A stretch of 43,760 nucleotides of DNA from Ruminococcus sp. (GCA_018376535.1 JAHABC010000017.1:1-43760), one strand, 5' to 3'; shown: positions 1-8,170, counted from the stretch's first letter. Numbers and translations are program-made. The notes: generated by a model from the letters alone, not told the origin.

Positions 1-53
1 TATATTTAGAAGTTTTAAAAAATCGATTTTTTAAATAAAATTTTCCAAAACTA

Positions 54-82
54 TTGACATTTATATATTTTTATGATATTAT
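54..82 (+). promoter_or_regulatory. Promoter for the half-dockerin gene pair
   Basis: TTGACA (54-59) and TATTAT (77-82) are separated by 17 bases, a near-consensus sigma-A promoter. It lies about 100 bases ahead of the first secreted protein and no other promoter is evident before the second, so it probably serves both genes. Confidence 0.75.
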
Positions 83-186
83 ATATATTAAGTTAATATC
101 TTACAATGTACATATAATTCTATCTATACTAGTCACGATTGATATTTTATGTACATATATCACAAATAACGAAAGGTGTGTTCTAC

Positions 187-843
187 ATGAAAAATTTTAA
201 AAAATTTTTAGCTTGTACAATGTCTGTTGCAACTTTAGGTTCTTTAACTTTAATTCCAATGGACGCTTCTGCTACAGAAAAAACTACTACAGTCACCAAC
301 AAAATCGTTACTGAAGATGATTTGGGAACATATGTTGAATTCCCTTACTCAATAAATGATACATCTAAAGACTATAGTTTTACTTCCGATGTAGTTATAG
401 GAGAGTATGACTATACTTATTATCCACTTCCTGATGGTTTCAATATTCAAGATATAATCAATGGAAACGGTGTAGTAAGTATCAATGGTTCTAGATTTGT
501 TCTTAATCGATGTACATACTATGGTCCATCTTTTGAAAATGCTATACTTATAATATACATATTTAAAGATGCTGACAACAACGATTGGCACTATGTTATA
601 AAACCTACAGGCGAAGTATTAAAGAATGTTCTTACATTAGATAATGGTATAGATTATTCTCCTAGTTCAGAAGTTCATACTATTAAATACAAAACCATCG
701 GCGATAGCGAAAACAAACCAATAACAGAAATCACCGTAGGTGATAGCACTTTCCCAAGAGGTGATATCAACTTAGATGGCAAAGTAAACACTGTAGACCT
801 ACTAATGCTTAAAAAGTATCTACTAGGCTTAATGGAATGGTAA
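187..843 (+). CDS. Secreted protein with C-terminal half-dockerin
   Basis: The product has 218 residues. The ATG at 187 follows GAAAGGTG and begins a clear signal peptide (MKNFKKF..., hydrophobic to about residue 23, likely cut after ASA at about 29-30). An in-frame ATG at 139 would add 16 residues before the signal and has no ribosome site, so I reject it. The body (about 30-170) is Tyr/Asp-rich and I do not recognise it. Residues 190-218 carry one calcium-binding dockerin repeat (GDINLDGKVNTVDLLMLKKY) and then end in MEW. Classical type I dockerins have two such repeats, so this is half a dockerin. Known dockerins bind cohesins on scaffoldins. That this one does so is inference. The next gene carries an almost identical tail, and the two are probably co-transcribed. 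Confidence 0.85.
   Translation: MKNFKKFLACTMSVATLGSLTLIPMDASATEKTTTVTNKIVTEDDLGTYVEFPYSINDTSKDYSFTSDVVIGEYDYTYYPLPDGFNIQDIINGNGVVSINGSRFVLNRCTYYGPSFENAILIIYIFKDADNNDWHYVIKPTGEVLKNVLTLDNGIDYSPSSEVHTIKYKTIGDSENKPITEITVGDSTFPRGDINLDGKVNTVDLLMLKKYLLGLMEW
694..843 (+). repeat. Half-dockerin cassette, copy 1
   Basis: This 150-base segment encodes the linker and dockerin repeat of the first secreted protein and recurs 566 bases downstream with 10 differences by my count (about 93% identity). Nine of the ten differences are synonymous and the other changes Pro to Ser, while the coding sequence upstream of the two copies is unrelated. Confidence 0.9.
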
Positions 844-860
844 TCTAAGGAGGAATTTAT

Positions 861-1409
861 ATGAAAAAATTTATTGCGAGTATTTTAAGCATAACATTAT
901 TATCCACTTGTGGAATGATTTTAAATGCATCTGCTGAAGAAAATGTTATAGATGAAAGTATAACATTTGATACCATTGGTACAAATAATTACTCTTTCAA
1001 TCAGTTGTTAGAAATTCGTGAGAAGATAAGTGATGATATACTTTGTAAAATAGATGATTTGTGTGTAACAGGTATACCATGTGTATTTGATGACAATAAC
1101 AAATATCTATATTCATATATAAGCGTAGAGGTTCAAACGGAAGAAAGTAAACAAATTATTCAAGATTATTGCAAAGAACACAATTATGATGATATTGTTT
1201 TAGTTATAGTTAATAAAAATTGGACACAACCTAAAATAGGATTAATTTTTGGAGAAAACACTATCGGTGATAGCGAAAACAAATCAATAACAGAAATAAC
1301 TGTCGGTGATAGCACATTCCCAAGAGGTGATATCAACTTAGATGGCAAGGTAAACACTGTAGACTTACTTATGCTTAAAAAGTATCTACTAGGCTTAATG
1401 GAATGGTAA
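861..1409 (+). CDS. Secreted protein with C-terminal half-dockerin
   Basis: The product has 182 residues. The ATG at 861 has AAGGAGG 7 bases upstream. A signal peptide is plain (MKKFIASILSITLL..., likely cut after NASA at about residue 25). The body (26-130) contains segments such as FNQLLEIREKISDDILCKID and shows no family I recognise. Residues 154-182 repeat the half-dockerin of the preceding gene. The gene follows the first by 17 bases and is closed by a strong terminator. Two different exported bodies sharing one attachment tail suggests both are mounted on the same partner, but no cohesin or scaffoldin is in the window. Confidence 0.85.
   Translation: MKKFIASILSITLLSTCGMILNASAEENVIDESITFDTIGTNNYSFNQLLEIREKISDDILCKIDDLCVTGIPCVFDDNNKYLYSYISVEVQTEESKQIIQDYCKEHNYDDIVLVIVNKNWTQPKIGLIFGENTIGDSENKSITEITVGDSTFPRGDINLDGKVNTVDLLMLKKYLLGLMEW
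1260..1409 (+). repeat. Half-dockerin cassette, copy 2
   Basis: This is the second copy of the 150-base cassette at 694-843. It has the same reading frame and the same stop codon position relative to the repeat. Confidence 0.9.
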
Positions 1410-1430
1410 TTTAAATTTAATATATAAAAG

Positions 1431-1458
1431 ACGCTCTCAATATGTGAGAGCGTTTTTT
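1431..1458 (+). terminator. Rho-independent terminator after the half-dockerin genes
   Basis: ACGCTCTCA (1431-1439) pairs perfectly with TGAGAGCGT (1445-1453) around a 5-base loop, followed by a run of T. Confidence 0.92.
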
Positions 1459-1505
1459 GTATGTCTTGAACATTTTTCTAAAATTTTCTTACTCTTAATT
1501 CTGTA

Positions 1506-1534
1506 TTGATAATTCGCAAAATATATGATATAAT
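1506..1534 (+). promoter_or_regulatory. Promoter of the teichoic acid operon
   Basis: TTGATA (1506-1511), a 17-base spacer and TATAAT (1529-1534) lie about 45 bases ahead of the first ribosome site of the cluster. No other strong promoter is seen before 8192. Confidence 0.75.
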
Positions 1535-1578
1535 ATAGAAAGTTGTTTATAGATATATTAGTATTGGAGGGATTTAAT

Positions 1579-1731
1579 ATGAAATTTAATATGTTTTGAA
1601 TAAAACAACGTATAAAGACGTTTTTTCAATTAAAAGTATTACCAAAATATTATAAAATATCTATTAAAGGGAAAGTTGATAGTAAAAAGGTTATCTTTGC
1701 TGATGCACATAATAAAACTCTGCCATATAGC
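1579..1731 (+). other. Disrupted 5' end of the first phosphotransferase gene
   Basis: GGAGG at 1566-1570 is well placed for the ATG at 1579, which reads MKFNMF and then meets TGA at 1597-1599. The same frame then stays open without interruption into the phosphotransferase at 1732 and reads like its N-terminus (for example KVIFADAHNKTLPYS). No ATG, GTG or TTG occurs in frame between 1600 and 1731. Changing TGA to TGG (Trp) would give one 379-residue protein, close to the 400 residues of the paralogue at 6101. The segment is therefore coding in origin but cut off from its ribosome site by the stop. Confidence 0.8.
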
Positions 1732-2718
1732 ATGGAACTTTTACATAAAAAGTTTACAGATGAAGGCTTTGAAGTAATAGATTTCATTTGCGATTACAAT
1801 AGTAGTAGTTTTTCTACTATATTAAAAAATATGTTCGGTTTTATGAAGTGTTATGCTAATGCTAAGTATGTAATAATTTGTGACTATTTTTTGCCAGTAT
1901 CTTCAGCAGATAAGCGTCCAGAAACTGTAGTAGTTCAGTTGTGGCACGCTTGTGGAATGTTCAAAAAGTTTGGTTATGATGCTCAAGATGACATATCCAA
2001 AGATTACAAAGGTTTTCCATCTAAAAATTTTGACCTTGTTACAGTAACATCGCCTATATGTGAGAAAACTTATGCTAATGCTTTTCATCTTCCAGAAAAG
2101 AATGTTAAATCTTTGGGATTAAGTCGTACAGATTGCTTTTTCAATCCTGAATATATAGCTAAGTGCAAAGAAGATTTTTATAGAACGTATCCACAAGCCA
2201 AAGGTAAAAAGATAGTCTTGTGGGCACCTACTTTTAGAGGTAATGCTGGAAATCCCGTGCTAGTCGGTAAAGATGATATTATAAACTTACAATCTAAGTT
2301 AGGTAACGATTGGTTTGTAGTTACTAAGCTACACCCTCACTTTAAAAATATGGGTGATTTCAACTCTAGTATACCTACTGAGAGGTTACTTCCAGTAACT
2401 GATGTTCTTATTTCAGACTATTCTACGGTAATATTTGAATATCTTTTATTTAATAGACCGTTAGTCTTATTCGTTCCAGATTTTGATGACTATTACTCTC
2501 AAAGAGGTTTCTACTTCGATTATGATGAACTTCCAGGGTGCATAGTTAAAGATGGTAATAAACTTGCCGATGCTATAAAAAATCAATGTGAAAATAATGA
2601 ACTAACTAAGATTGCAACTTTTCGCAATAAATATTTATCTGCTTGTGATGGTAATTCTACAGATAGAATATTTAAAGCAATCTTAAAGTTAGGCTTAGGG
2701 GGAGATTTAAATAGTTAA
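1732..2718 (+). CDS. CDP-glycerol/CDP-ribitol phosphotransferase family protein, 5'-truncated
   Basis: Counting from the first in-frame ATG after the stop, the product has 328 residues. It belongs to the TagF/TagB/TarL family (Glyphos_transf), enzymes that transfer polyol phosphate from a CDP-polyol onto wall teichoic acid at the cytoplasmic membrane. Family signatures seen are LWHACGMFKKFG (about 69-80), GLSRTDCFF (about 129-137), WAPTFRGN (about 165), and ISDYSTVIFEY (about 226) followed by the PLVLFVPDFDDYY segment. The paralogue at 6101 has the same motifs in the same order. The ATG at 1732 has no ribosome site and omits the first strand and helix of the domain, so the gene is either a recent pseudogene or is rescued by some form of readthrough. 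It heads the tarG-tarH-tarI-tarJ operon. Confidence 0.75.
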   Translation: MELLHKKFTDEGFEVIDFICDYNSSSFSTILKNMFGFMKCYANAKYVIICDYFLPVSSADKRPETVVVQLWHACGMFKKFGYDAQDDISKDYKGFPSKNFDLVTVTSPICEKTYANAFHLPEKNVKSLGLSRTDCFFNPEYIAKCKEDFYRTYPQAKGKKIVLWAPTFRGNAGNPVLVGKDDIINLQSKLGNDWFVVTKLHPHFKNMGDFNSSIPTERLLPVTDVLISDYSTVIFEYLLFNRPLVLFVPDFDDYYSQRGFYFDYDELPGCIVKDGNKLADAIKNQCENNELTKIATFRNKYLSACDGNSTDRIFKAILKLGLGGDLNS

Positions 2719-3541
2719 GATTTTAAGTTTTAGTGGTATTAAAGATATCATAAATGAACACAAGGGTTATGGTAAACAGATATTTTTGCTATCTAAAAAT
2801 GAGTTGGTTAAAACTTATATGGGGTCATTGTTAGGACCTCTATGGGCTTTGATAAAGCCTTTATTTACTTTATTTATACTCTGGTTTGCTTTCGATATAG
2901 GTTTAAGAAGTGATGGAAATGTTCATGGATTTCCAAGATTTGTATTCTTGTTAGTGGGATACGTTCCATGGTTCTTTATAAGTGAGAGTATAATAGGTGG
3001 TTCAAGAAGTTTAAGAAATAACAGTCAATTTATTACCAAGATATCTTTTCCAGTATCTAACATAATGACCTTTACGGCATTATCAAGACTATACGTTCAT
3101 ATAGTACTATGTGTATTGATGTATATAACTTTAATCATTTTAGGATATTGTCCTAGTGTATATAATCTTCAATTTTTTTATTATGTTGTAGTTATGTTTG
3201 TATTTTTCTTAGCATTATCATGGACTACTGCTACCTTTAGTGCTATAAGTCGTGACTTTGAAAACTTAGTAAATTCTATTATGACAGGATTGTTTTGGCT
3301 ATCGGGTGTATTTTGGGATACCTATGGTGTAAAAAGTGATGTCTTAAAAGTAGTTATGTATTTTAATCCTATAAACTACTTTGTAAATGGCTATAGAAAG
3401 TCATTTTTATATGATGAGTTTATATTCAATTCCAATTATACTACCGAAACGATAGTGTTCTTTGCTGAATTTATAGTTATAGTTCTATTAGGAGCACATA
3501 ACTACAAAAAGTTGAGAAAAACTCTACCAGATATACTTTAA
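2711..3541 (+). CDS. tarG: Teichoic acid ABC exporter, permease subunit (TarG-like)
   Basis: ABC-2 type permease of the polysaccharide/teichoic-acid export family. It moves the lipid-linked polymer across the membrane with the ATPase at 3556. The signature segment is KTYMGSLLGPLWALIKPLF, followed by about six hydrophobic spans (for example PRFVFLLVGYVPWFFIS and the FVVIVLLG-like C-terminal span). The usual call would begin at TTG 2786, but that codon has no ribosome site and drops a conserved N-terminal stretch. The frame is open back to 2711, giving IVKILSFSGIKDIINEHKGY and a 276-residue protein of normal family length. A purine-rich GGGGGAG (2698-2704) sits 6 bases ahead of 2711, but the codon there is ATA. 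I therefore place the start at this non-standard codon with moderate confidence. The end is certain. Confidence 0.85.
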   Translation: MVKILSFSGIKDIINEHKGYGKQIFLLSKNELVKTYMGSLLGPLWALIKPLFTLFILWFAFDIGLRSDGNVHGFPRFVFLLVGYVPWFFISESIIGGSRSLRNNSQFITKISFPVSNIMTFTALSRLYVHIVLCVLMYITLIILGYCPSVYNLQFFYYVVVMFVFFLALSWTTATFSAISRDFENLVNSIMTGLFWLSGVFWDTYGVKSDVLKVVMYFNPINYFVNGYRKSFLYDEFIFNSNYTTETIVFFAEFIVIVLLGAHNYKKLRKTLPDIL

Positions 3542-3555
3542 AGGAGTTTTAGTTT

Positions 3556-4302
3556 ATGAATGAGAATCCTATTATTGAGTTTAAAAATGTAAAAAAAGAA
3601 TATTTTTTATATAAAGATTCAAAAGCACGTTTTAAAGCAATATTCACTAACAATAAAGGAGTTCCACGCCATGTGGCTCTTAATGGTGTTAGTTTTAAGA
3701 TAAATTCAGGGGAATCTGTAGGAATTATGGGTAAGAATGGTGCAGGTAAGTCCACATTGTTAAAGATGATTACTGGTGTATCATTTCCAACCGATGGTGA
3801 AATTATCGTAAAAGGTAAGGTAGCTGCTTTGCTTGAACTCACGGCAGGTTTTTCTGCCGAAATGACTGGACGTGAAAATATATATCTTAAAGGATATATA
3901 TTGGGTCTAAACGATAAGGAAGTTAAAGATATTGAACAAAATATCGTGGAGTTTGCAGACTTAGGAGAATATCTTGACCAACCAGTAAAAACGTATTCTA
4001 GTGGTATGAAGATGCGTCTAGGATTTGCAATAAATATCAATATCAATCCAGATATCTTGGTTATAGATGAAGCTCTTAGCGTAGGCGATGCTGAATTTAA
4101 AAAGAAGTGTAAAAATAAAATCAAGGAGTTAATTGGTCAAGGAATCACTGTATTATACGTTAGTCACTCTGCCGATAGCTTGAAAGAAATATGTACTCGT
4201 ACAATATTCTTAATGAACGGCAAAGTCGTCTTTGATGGCCCTACTGATGAGGGTATTAAAGTGTATAATGAAAAGACTAAATCTAAACCTAAAAAGAAGT
4301 GA
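3556..4302 (+). CDS. tarH: Teichoic acid ABC exporter, ATPase subunit (TarH-like)
   Basis: The product is a 248-residue ABC ATPase. Walker A GKNGAGKST is at about 59-67, the signature YSSGMKMRLG at about 147-156 and Walker B DILVIDEA at about 165-172, followed by a D-loop and a switch His in VSHSA. The N-terminal segment (KNVKKEYFLYKDSKARFKAI) and the position next to an ABC-2 permease are typical of the TagH/RfbE polysaccharide-export subgroup. It lacks the long C-terminal extension of Bacillus TagH and is nearer the short form. ATG 3556 has AAGGAG upstream. It lies 14 bases after the permease gene. Confidence 0.92.
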   Translation: MNENPIIEFKNVKKEYFLYKDSKARFKAIFTNNKGVPRHVALNGVSFKINSGESVGIMGKNGAGKSTLLKMITGVSFPTDGEIIVKGKVAALLELTAGFSAEMTGRENIYLKGYILGLNDKEVKDIEQNIVEFADLGEYLDQPVKTYSSGMKMRLGFAINININPDILVIDEALSVGDAEFKKKCKNKIKELIGQGITVLYVSHSADSLKEICTRTIFLMNGKVVFDGPTDEGIKVYNEKTKSKPKKK

Positions 4303-4335
4303 TATCTTTAGATGTTTTTAAGGTGGTGCAAAATT

Positions 4336-5055
4336 ATGAATAAAAATATATTCGGAGTAATATTAGCAGGTGGAAATGGTTCAAGAATGGGTAACGTTGA
4401 AAAACCTAAACAGTTCATGCAGTTAGGCGATAAACCTATACTAATTCATACTATAGAAAAGTTTATGCTTAATAGTTCTTTTGAGGCTATTATTGTATTA
4501 GTTCCACATCAATGGATAAAACATACTCAAGATATTATAAACAAGTATATAACTACTAATATAGCTAACATATTCGTTATACAAGGAGGTTCTTCTAGGA
4601 ACGAAACTATAATGGCATCTATTAAGTTTATAGAAGATAACTATTCTCTTAATGATGATACTATTATAGTTACTCATGATTCTGTAAGACCTTTCGTAAC
4701 TCATAGAATTATTGAGGAAAATATATCCTATGCAAAACTAAATGACGCTTGTGATACTGTAATTCCTGCTACAGATACCATCGTTGAAAGTGTTGATGGT
4801 AACATTATAACTTCCATTCCAAATAGAAGTAATATGTATCAAGGACAGACGCCACAATCTTTTAAGGCGAAAAAGCTAAGAGAGTTATATCTATCTTTAA
4901 CCGAACAGGAAAAGGATATCTTAACGGACGCTTGTAAGATTATGGTTTTAAAAGATGAAAAAGTACATCTAGTTAGTGGAGAAGTGTATAATATCAAGAT
5001 AACGTATCCTTACGATTTAACCATGGCTAGAGCTATCTTGGAGGACTTTAAATAG
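4336..5055 (+). CDS. tarI: Ribitol-5-phosphate cytidylyltransferase (TarI; IspD family)
   Basis: The product has 239 residues. The nucleotidyltransferase signature LAGGNGSRMG is at 10-19 with KPKQF at 23-27, and THDSVRPFV follows at mid-protein, as in the IspD/TarI family. IspD makes CDP-methylerythritol and TarI makes CDP-ribitol, and sequence alone separates them poorly. I prefer TarI because the next gene, one base downstream, is a TarJ-like reductase and exporter genes precede it. The ATG at 4336 has AAGGTGG upstream. An in-frame ATG at 4312 lies ahead of that ribosome site and is unlikely to be used. Confidence 0.85.
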   Translation: MNKNIFGVILAGGNGSRMGNVEKPKQFMQLGDKPILIHTIEKFMLNSSFEAIIVLVPHQWIKHTQDIINKYITTNIANIFVIQGGSSRNETIMASIKFIEDNYSLNDDTIIVTHDSVRPFVTHRIIEENISYAKLNDACDTVIPATDTIVESVDGNIITSIPNRSNMYQGQTPQSFKAKKLRELYLSLTEQEKDILTDACKIMVLKDEKVHLVSGEVYNIKITYPYDLTMARAILEDFK

Positions 5056-6081
5056 ATGTTAAATACTGTATATCAGTTAAAGCGACCACGTCAATTTGAT
5101 ATTACTTTTAAAACTATTAACATAGATGACAAACACATCATAGTAAGACCTACTCATCTTTCGATATGTCATGCCGACCAAAGATACTACCAAGGACTTA
5201 GACCTGAAAAGATTTTAAGTCAAAAACTTCCAATGGCACTTATCCATGAGGGAATTGGTAGAGTTATCTATGACCCAACTAATACTTTTGAAGTTGGTTC
5301 TAAAGTAGTCATGATACCTAACACGCCAGTAGAAAAGTCAAATTATATAGCTGAGAACTATCTAAGGAATTCAAAGTTTAGGGGTAGTGGCTTTGATGGT
5401 TTTCTTCAAGAGTATGTATCTTTGGAACCTAGTAGAGTAGTATCTTTGCCCGAAAATATAAATGATAATGTTGGTGCTTTTACTGAGATAGTATCAGTAA
5501 GTTATCATGCAATATCTAGGTTTGAGAGGTTCTCTCATGGTGTAAAGAATGCAATAGGTGTTTGGGGCGACGGCAATCTTGGATATATCACATCATTGTT
5601 ATTAAAGAAGATGTATCCAAAGTCTAAAGTGTACGTTTTTGGAGTTAATAATCTAAAGTTAAACGATTTTACTTTTGCTGACGAAACTTTTCTAGTTGGA
5701 AGTGTTCCAAAAGATTTGACTATAGACCACGCTTTTGAGTGCGTTGGTGGAAGTGCCTCTACTGATGCTATTAGTCAAATTATCGATTGTATATCTCCAG
5801 AGGGGACAATATCATTGATGGGTGTTAGTGAGAATAGTATTCCTATAAATACTAGAATGGTTCTTGAAAAAGGATTGAAAATCTTTGGAAGTAGTCGTAG
5901 TGGTAGAAACGATTTTATCAACTTAATTGAACTATATAAAACTTGTCCAGATATTTTATTATATCTTGAAAATATAGTCGGTAGCGTAATAGACGTTAGA
6001 AGTATTAAAGATATAACTCTAGCTTTTGAAACAGATATCCATTCTATGATTGGCAAAACTATAATGGTCTGGAACAAGTAA
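5056..6081 (+). CDS. tarJ: Ribulose-5-phosphate reductase (TarJ-like)
   Basis: The product has 341 residues and belongs to the zinc-dependent medium-chain dehydrogenase family. It is predicted to reduce D-ribulose 5-phosphate to D-ribitol 5-phosphate with NADPH, supplying TarI. Visible are likely zinc ligands Cys38 (in SICHADQRYYQG), His64 and Glu65 (in LPMALIHEGIG), a Rossmann glycine motif GVWGDGNLGY near 170, and the C-terminal GRNDFINLIELY segment. The order TarI-TarJ with a one-base gap is the hallmark of CDP-ribitol synthesis. ATG 5056 has GGAGG inside the end of tarI, so the two are translationally coupled. The structural zinc lobe common in alcohol dehydrogenases is not evident, as expected for TarJ. 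Confidence 0.88.
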   Translation: MLNTVYQLKRPRQFDITFKTINIDDKHIIVRPTHLSICHADQRYYQGLRPEKILSQKLPMALIHEGIGRVIYDPTNTFEVGSKVVMIPNTPVEKSNYIAENYLRNSKFRGSGFDGFLQEYVSLEPSRVVSLPENINDNVGAFTEIVSVSYHAISRFERFSHGVKNAIGVWGDGNLGYITSLLLKKMYPKSKVYVFGVNNLKLNDFTFADETFLVGSVPKDLTIDHAFECVGGSASTDAISQIIDCISPEGTISLMGVSENSIPINTRMVLEKGLKIFGSSRSGRNDFINLIELYKTCPDILLYLENIVGSVIDVRSIKDITLAFETDIHSMIGKTIMVWNK

Positions 6082-6100
6082 CTTTAAGGAGTTTTTTATT

Positions 6101-7303
6101 TTGAAAAGTTTTTTAAAAAAAGTTCTTACTAATGTGTATCATTTTGTATTATTAAGGATATTGTATCCTATGGTGTATAGAATTAACTCTAAAAATGAGG
6201 TTGTTCCGTATAAGACAGTATTCATAGAAAATGATGCCTCACATATTACCGATTGCTTTTCTACTATAGTAAAAAAACTTGAAAGCAATCCTAAATTTGA
6301 TAACAAGTTATATTATTGTTTTTTGAAACAAAATCAAGTAAGTAGGATATCTTATATTAAAAACTGTATGAGTATGTTAAAACAGATATCTAATGCAGAA
6401 TTTGTATTTTTAAACACCTCTAGTGATGTTATTGCTTGTTTAAAAATCAATCCAAAGACTAAGATTATTCAAACGTGGCACGGTTGCGGAGCGTTTAAAA
6501 AGTTCGGATTAAGTAGTTCCAGTGGAACTTTCGGAGCAGATAAGAGTATTCAAGAAAGATATCCTTATCACGCTAAGTACGATTTAGTTACTGTTAGCAG
6601 TCCAGAAGCCGTATGGGCTTATAACGATGCTATGGGTTTTGATACTACTACTAGCAAAGTAACTCCAATAGGGGTTAGTCGAACAGATGTTTTTTTTAAT
6701 CAAGATTTTATTAGCACTGCAAAAGATAAGTTATCTAAAATGTATCCAAGTATACGCAATAGAAAGATAATTTTATATATGCCCACCTTTAGAGGTAACC
6801 TAACTAATGCAAAAGCTCCAAACTATTTAGATTTTAAACTATTGAATAAAAATCTAAGTAGTGAATATGTTCTGTTGGTGAAGTATCACCCGTTAGCTAA
6901 GAGCGTTCCAAGCATTCCAGAGGAGTGTTCTAACTTTGTATTTGATTGTACAAGTATCCTATCTGCCGATGAGTTACTATGTTGTGCAGATATGCTCATT
7001 ACAGACTATTCTTCAGTAGTATTTGAGTATTCTCTATTTGAAAAACCTATACTTTTCTTCACTCCAGATTTGGACAGCTACTACGATGAAAGAGGTTTCT
7101 ATTACAAGTTTGAGGATTTCGTTCCTACTAAGATATGTCGTTCTAATGAGGAACTTATACAATGTATAGTTAATTTTGATATTAAAGATATTCAAAAGGT
7201 GATATCTTTTAAAGAAAAGTTTATGTCTAGTTGTGATGGTCACTCTACAGATAGAATTGTAGACTGGTTAATATCTAATAGTGGTAAATCTGTTGCAAGG
7301 TAG
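6101..7303 (+). CDS. CDP-ribitol/CDP-glycerol phosphotransferase (TarL/TagF family)
   Basis: The product has 400 residues. TTG at 6101 is the start, behind AAGGAG. The family motifs are intact: TWHGCGAFKKFG (Trp126), GVSRTDVFF, LYMPTFRGN (about 227), and ITDYSSVVFEYSLFEKPILF followed by DLDSYYDERGFYY. The N-terminal 40 residues are basic and amphipathic, consistent with membrane association. It probably polymerises or primes the ribitol-phosphate chain made from CDP-ribitol supplied by the two genes before it. It is the complete paralogue of the interrupted gene at 1579-2718. Whether it acts as primase (TarK) or polymerase (TarL) cannot be told from sequence. Confidence 0.88.
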   Translation: MKSFLKKVLTNVYHFVLLRILYPMVYRINSKNEVVPYKTVFIENDASHITDCFSTIVKKLESNPKFDNKLYYCFLKQNQVSRISYIKNCMSMLKQISNAEFVFLNTSSDVIACLKINPKTKIIQTWHGCGAFKKFGLSSSSGTFGADKSIQERYPYHAKYDLVTVSSPEAVWAYNDAMGFDTTTSKVTPIGVSRTDVFFNQDFISTAKDKLSKMYPSIRNRKIILYMPTFRGNLTNAKAPNYLDFKLLNKNLSSEYVLLVKYHPLAKSVPSIPEECSNFVFDCTSILSADELLCCADMLITDYSSVVFEYSLFEKPILFFTPDLDSYYDERGFYYKFEDFVPTKICRSNEELIQCIVNFDIKDIQKVISFKEKFMSSCDGHSTDRIVDWLISNSGKSVAR

Positions 7304-7313
7304 GAGGCTTAAT

Positions 7314-8138
7314 ATGGAACACTTTATAAAGTATAGTATGTTGATATCTGTATATGTTAAGGAAAAACCTCAATATCTTGATGAGTGCTTAAAGAGTGTT
7401 TTTAGTCAAACCTATCCAGCCGATGAGGTTATTCTTGTATGCGACGGAAAACTTACTAAAGAGTTGTATTCTGTAGTAGAAAAGTATCAAGAGGAATATC
7501 CAGAGGTGTTTAAACCCATATTTTTAGATAAAAACGTCGGCACTGGCAGAGCAGGTAACATAGGTATAAACGCTTGTAAAAATGAATTGATTATTAAAAT
7601 GGATAGTGATGATATTAGTCGTCCTTACAGATGCGATATACAAGTATCTATGTTTGAAAAGGATAGTTCTCTTACTATGTCGGGTGGATATATTCAAGAG
7701 TTCTTATCCGAAACTGGCGAACCTATTACTATTAAGAAAGTTCCGTTAAATCATGAGGATATTTTAAAGTATGCTAAGAGAAGAAATCCTATAAACAATC
7801 CAACCATAGCCATAAAGAAATCTTTTGCTCAGAGCGTAGGTGGACTTAAAGAAAATGCTCGTTGTGAAGATTATGACTTTGTATGTCGTATGTTGATGGC
7901 TGGTGCAAAGGCATCTAATACTAGTGAGGTTCTTTTGGATTACAGAGTTACTCAAGATAACTATAAGCGTCGCAAAAACTGGAGAAATACTAAATCTTTT
8001 ATTCAAGTTAGATGGTCTAACTTTAAATCTGGTTTTTGTGGCTTATTGGATTTTCTAATTCCTTGTGCCATGCAATTGATTATGTTTATACTTCCTGACA
8101 GCTTAACAGGATTTATTTATAAAAAGTTTTTAAGATAA
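7314..8138 (+). CDS. GT2 family glycosyltransferase
   Basis: The product has 274 residues. It has a family 2 glycosyltransferase fold: MLISVYVKEKPQYLDECLKS at the start, VILVCDGKL, then the metal-binding DSDD at 97-100, and a CEDYDFVCRML acceptor-side motif near 193. The last 35 residues are hydrophobic (IPCAMQLIMFILP) and may dip into the membrane. By position it likely adds sugar to the teichoic-acid-type polymer or to its carrier lipid. The sugar is unknown. ATG 7314 follows TAGGAGG. An in-frame upstream ATG at 7281 lies inside the previous gene and is not supported. Confidence 0.88.
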   Translation: MEHFIKYSMLISVYVKEKPQYLDECLKSVFSQTYPADEVILVCDGKLTKELYSVVEKYQEEYPEVFKPIFLDKNVGTGRAGNIGINACKNELIIKMDSDDISRPYRCDIQVSMFEKDSSLTMSGGYIQEFLSETGEPITIKKVPLNHEDILKYAKRRNPINNPTIAIKKSFAQSVGGLKENARCEDYDFVCRMLMAGAKASNTSEVLLDYRVTQDNYKRRKNWRNTKSFIQVRWSNFKSGFCGLLDFLIPCAMQLIMFILPDSLTGFIYKKFLR

Positions 8139-8142
8139 TATC

Positions 8143-8170
8143 ATGGAATATCTAGTAGATATTCCATTTT
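8143..8170 (+). terminator. Weak terminator or attenuator after the glycosyltransferase
   Basis: ATGGAATATCT (8143-8153) pairs perfectly with AGATATTCCAT (8157-8167) around AGT, but only four T follow. The next ribosome site is 10 bases on, so partial readthrough into the DUF58 gene is likely. Confidence 0.65.

Noticed and set aside
694..1409. Half-dockerin repeats as evidence of a mobile element
   Set aside because: No terminal inverted repeats, target duplication or transposase is seen. Duplication and selection explain the pattern.
1597..1599. TGA as selenocysteine or as a reassigned codon
   Set aside because: TGA ends several intact genes here (4302, 10456, 22893) and Trp is always TGG. 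Nothing in the family suggests a Sec or Cys at this N-terminal position.
3549..4124. 191-codon open frame on the minus strand
   Set aside because: It lies antisense within tarH, has no ribosome site, and reads as a compositional shadow.
4336..5055. IspD of the isoprenoid pathway
   Set aside because: The family is the same, but the gene is coupled to a TarJ-like reductase inside a teichoic acid export operon, which favours TarI.
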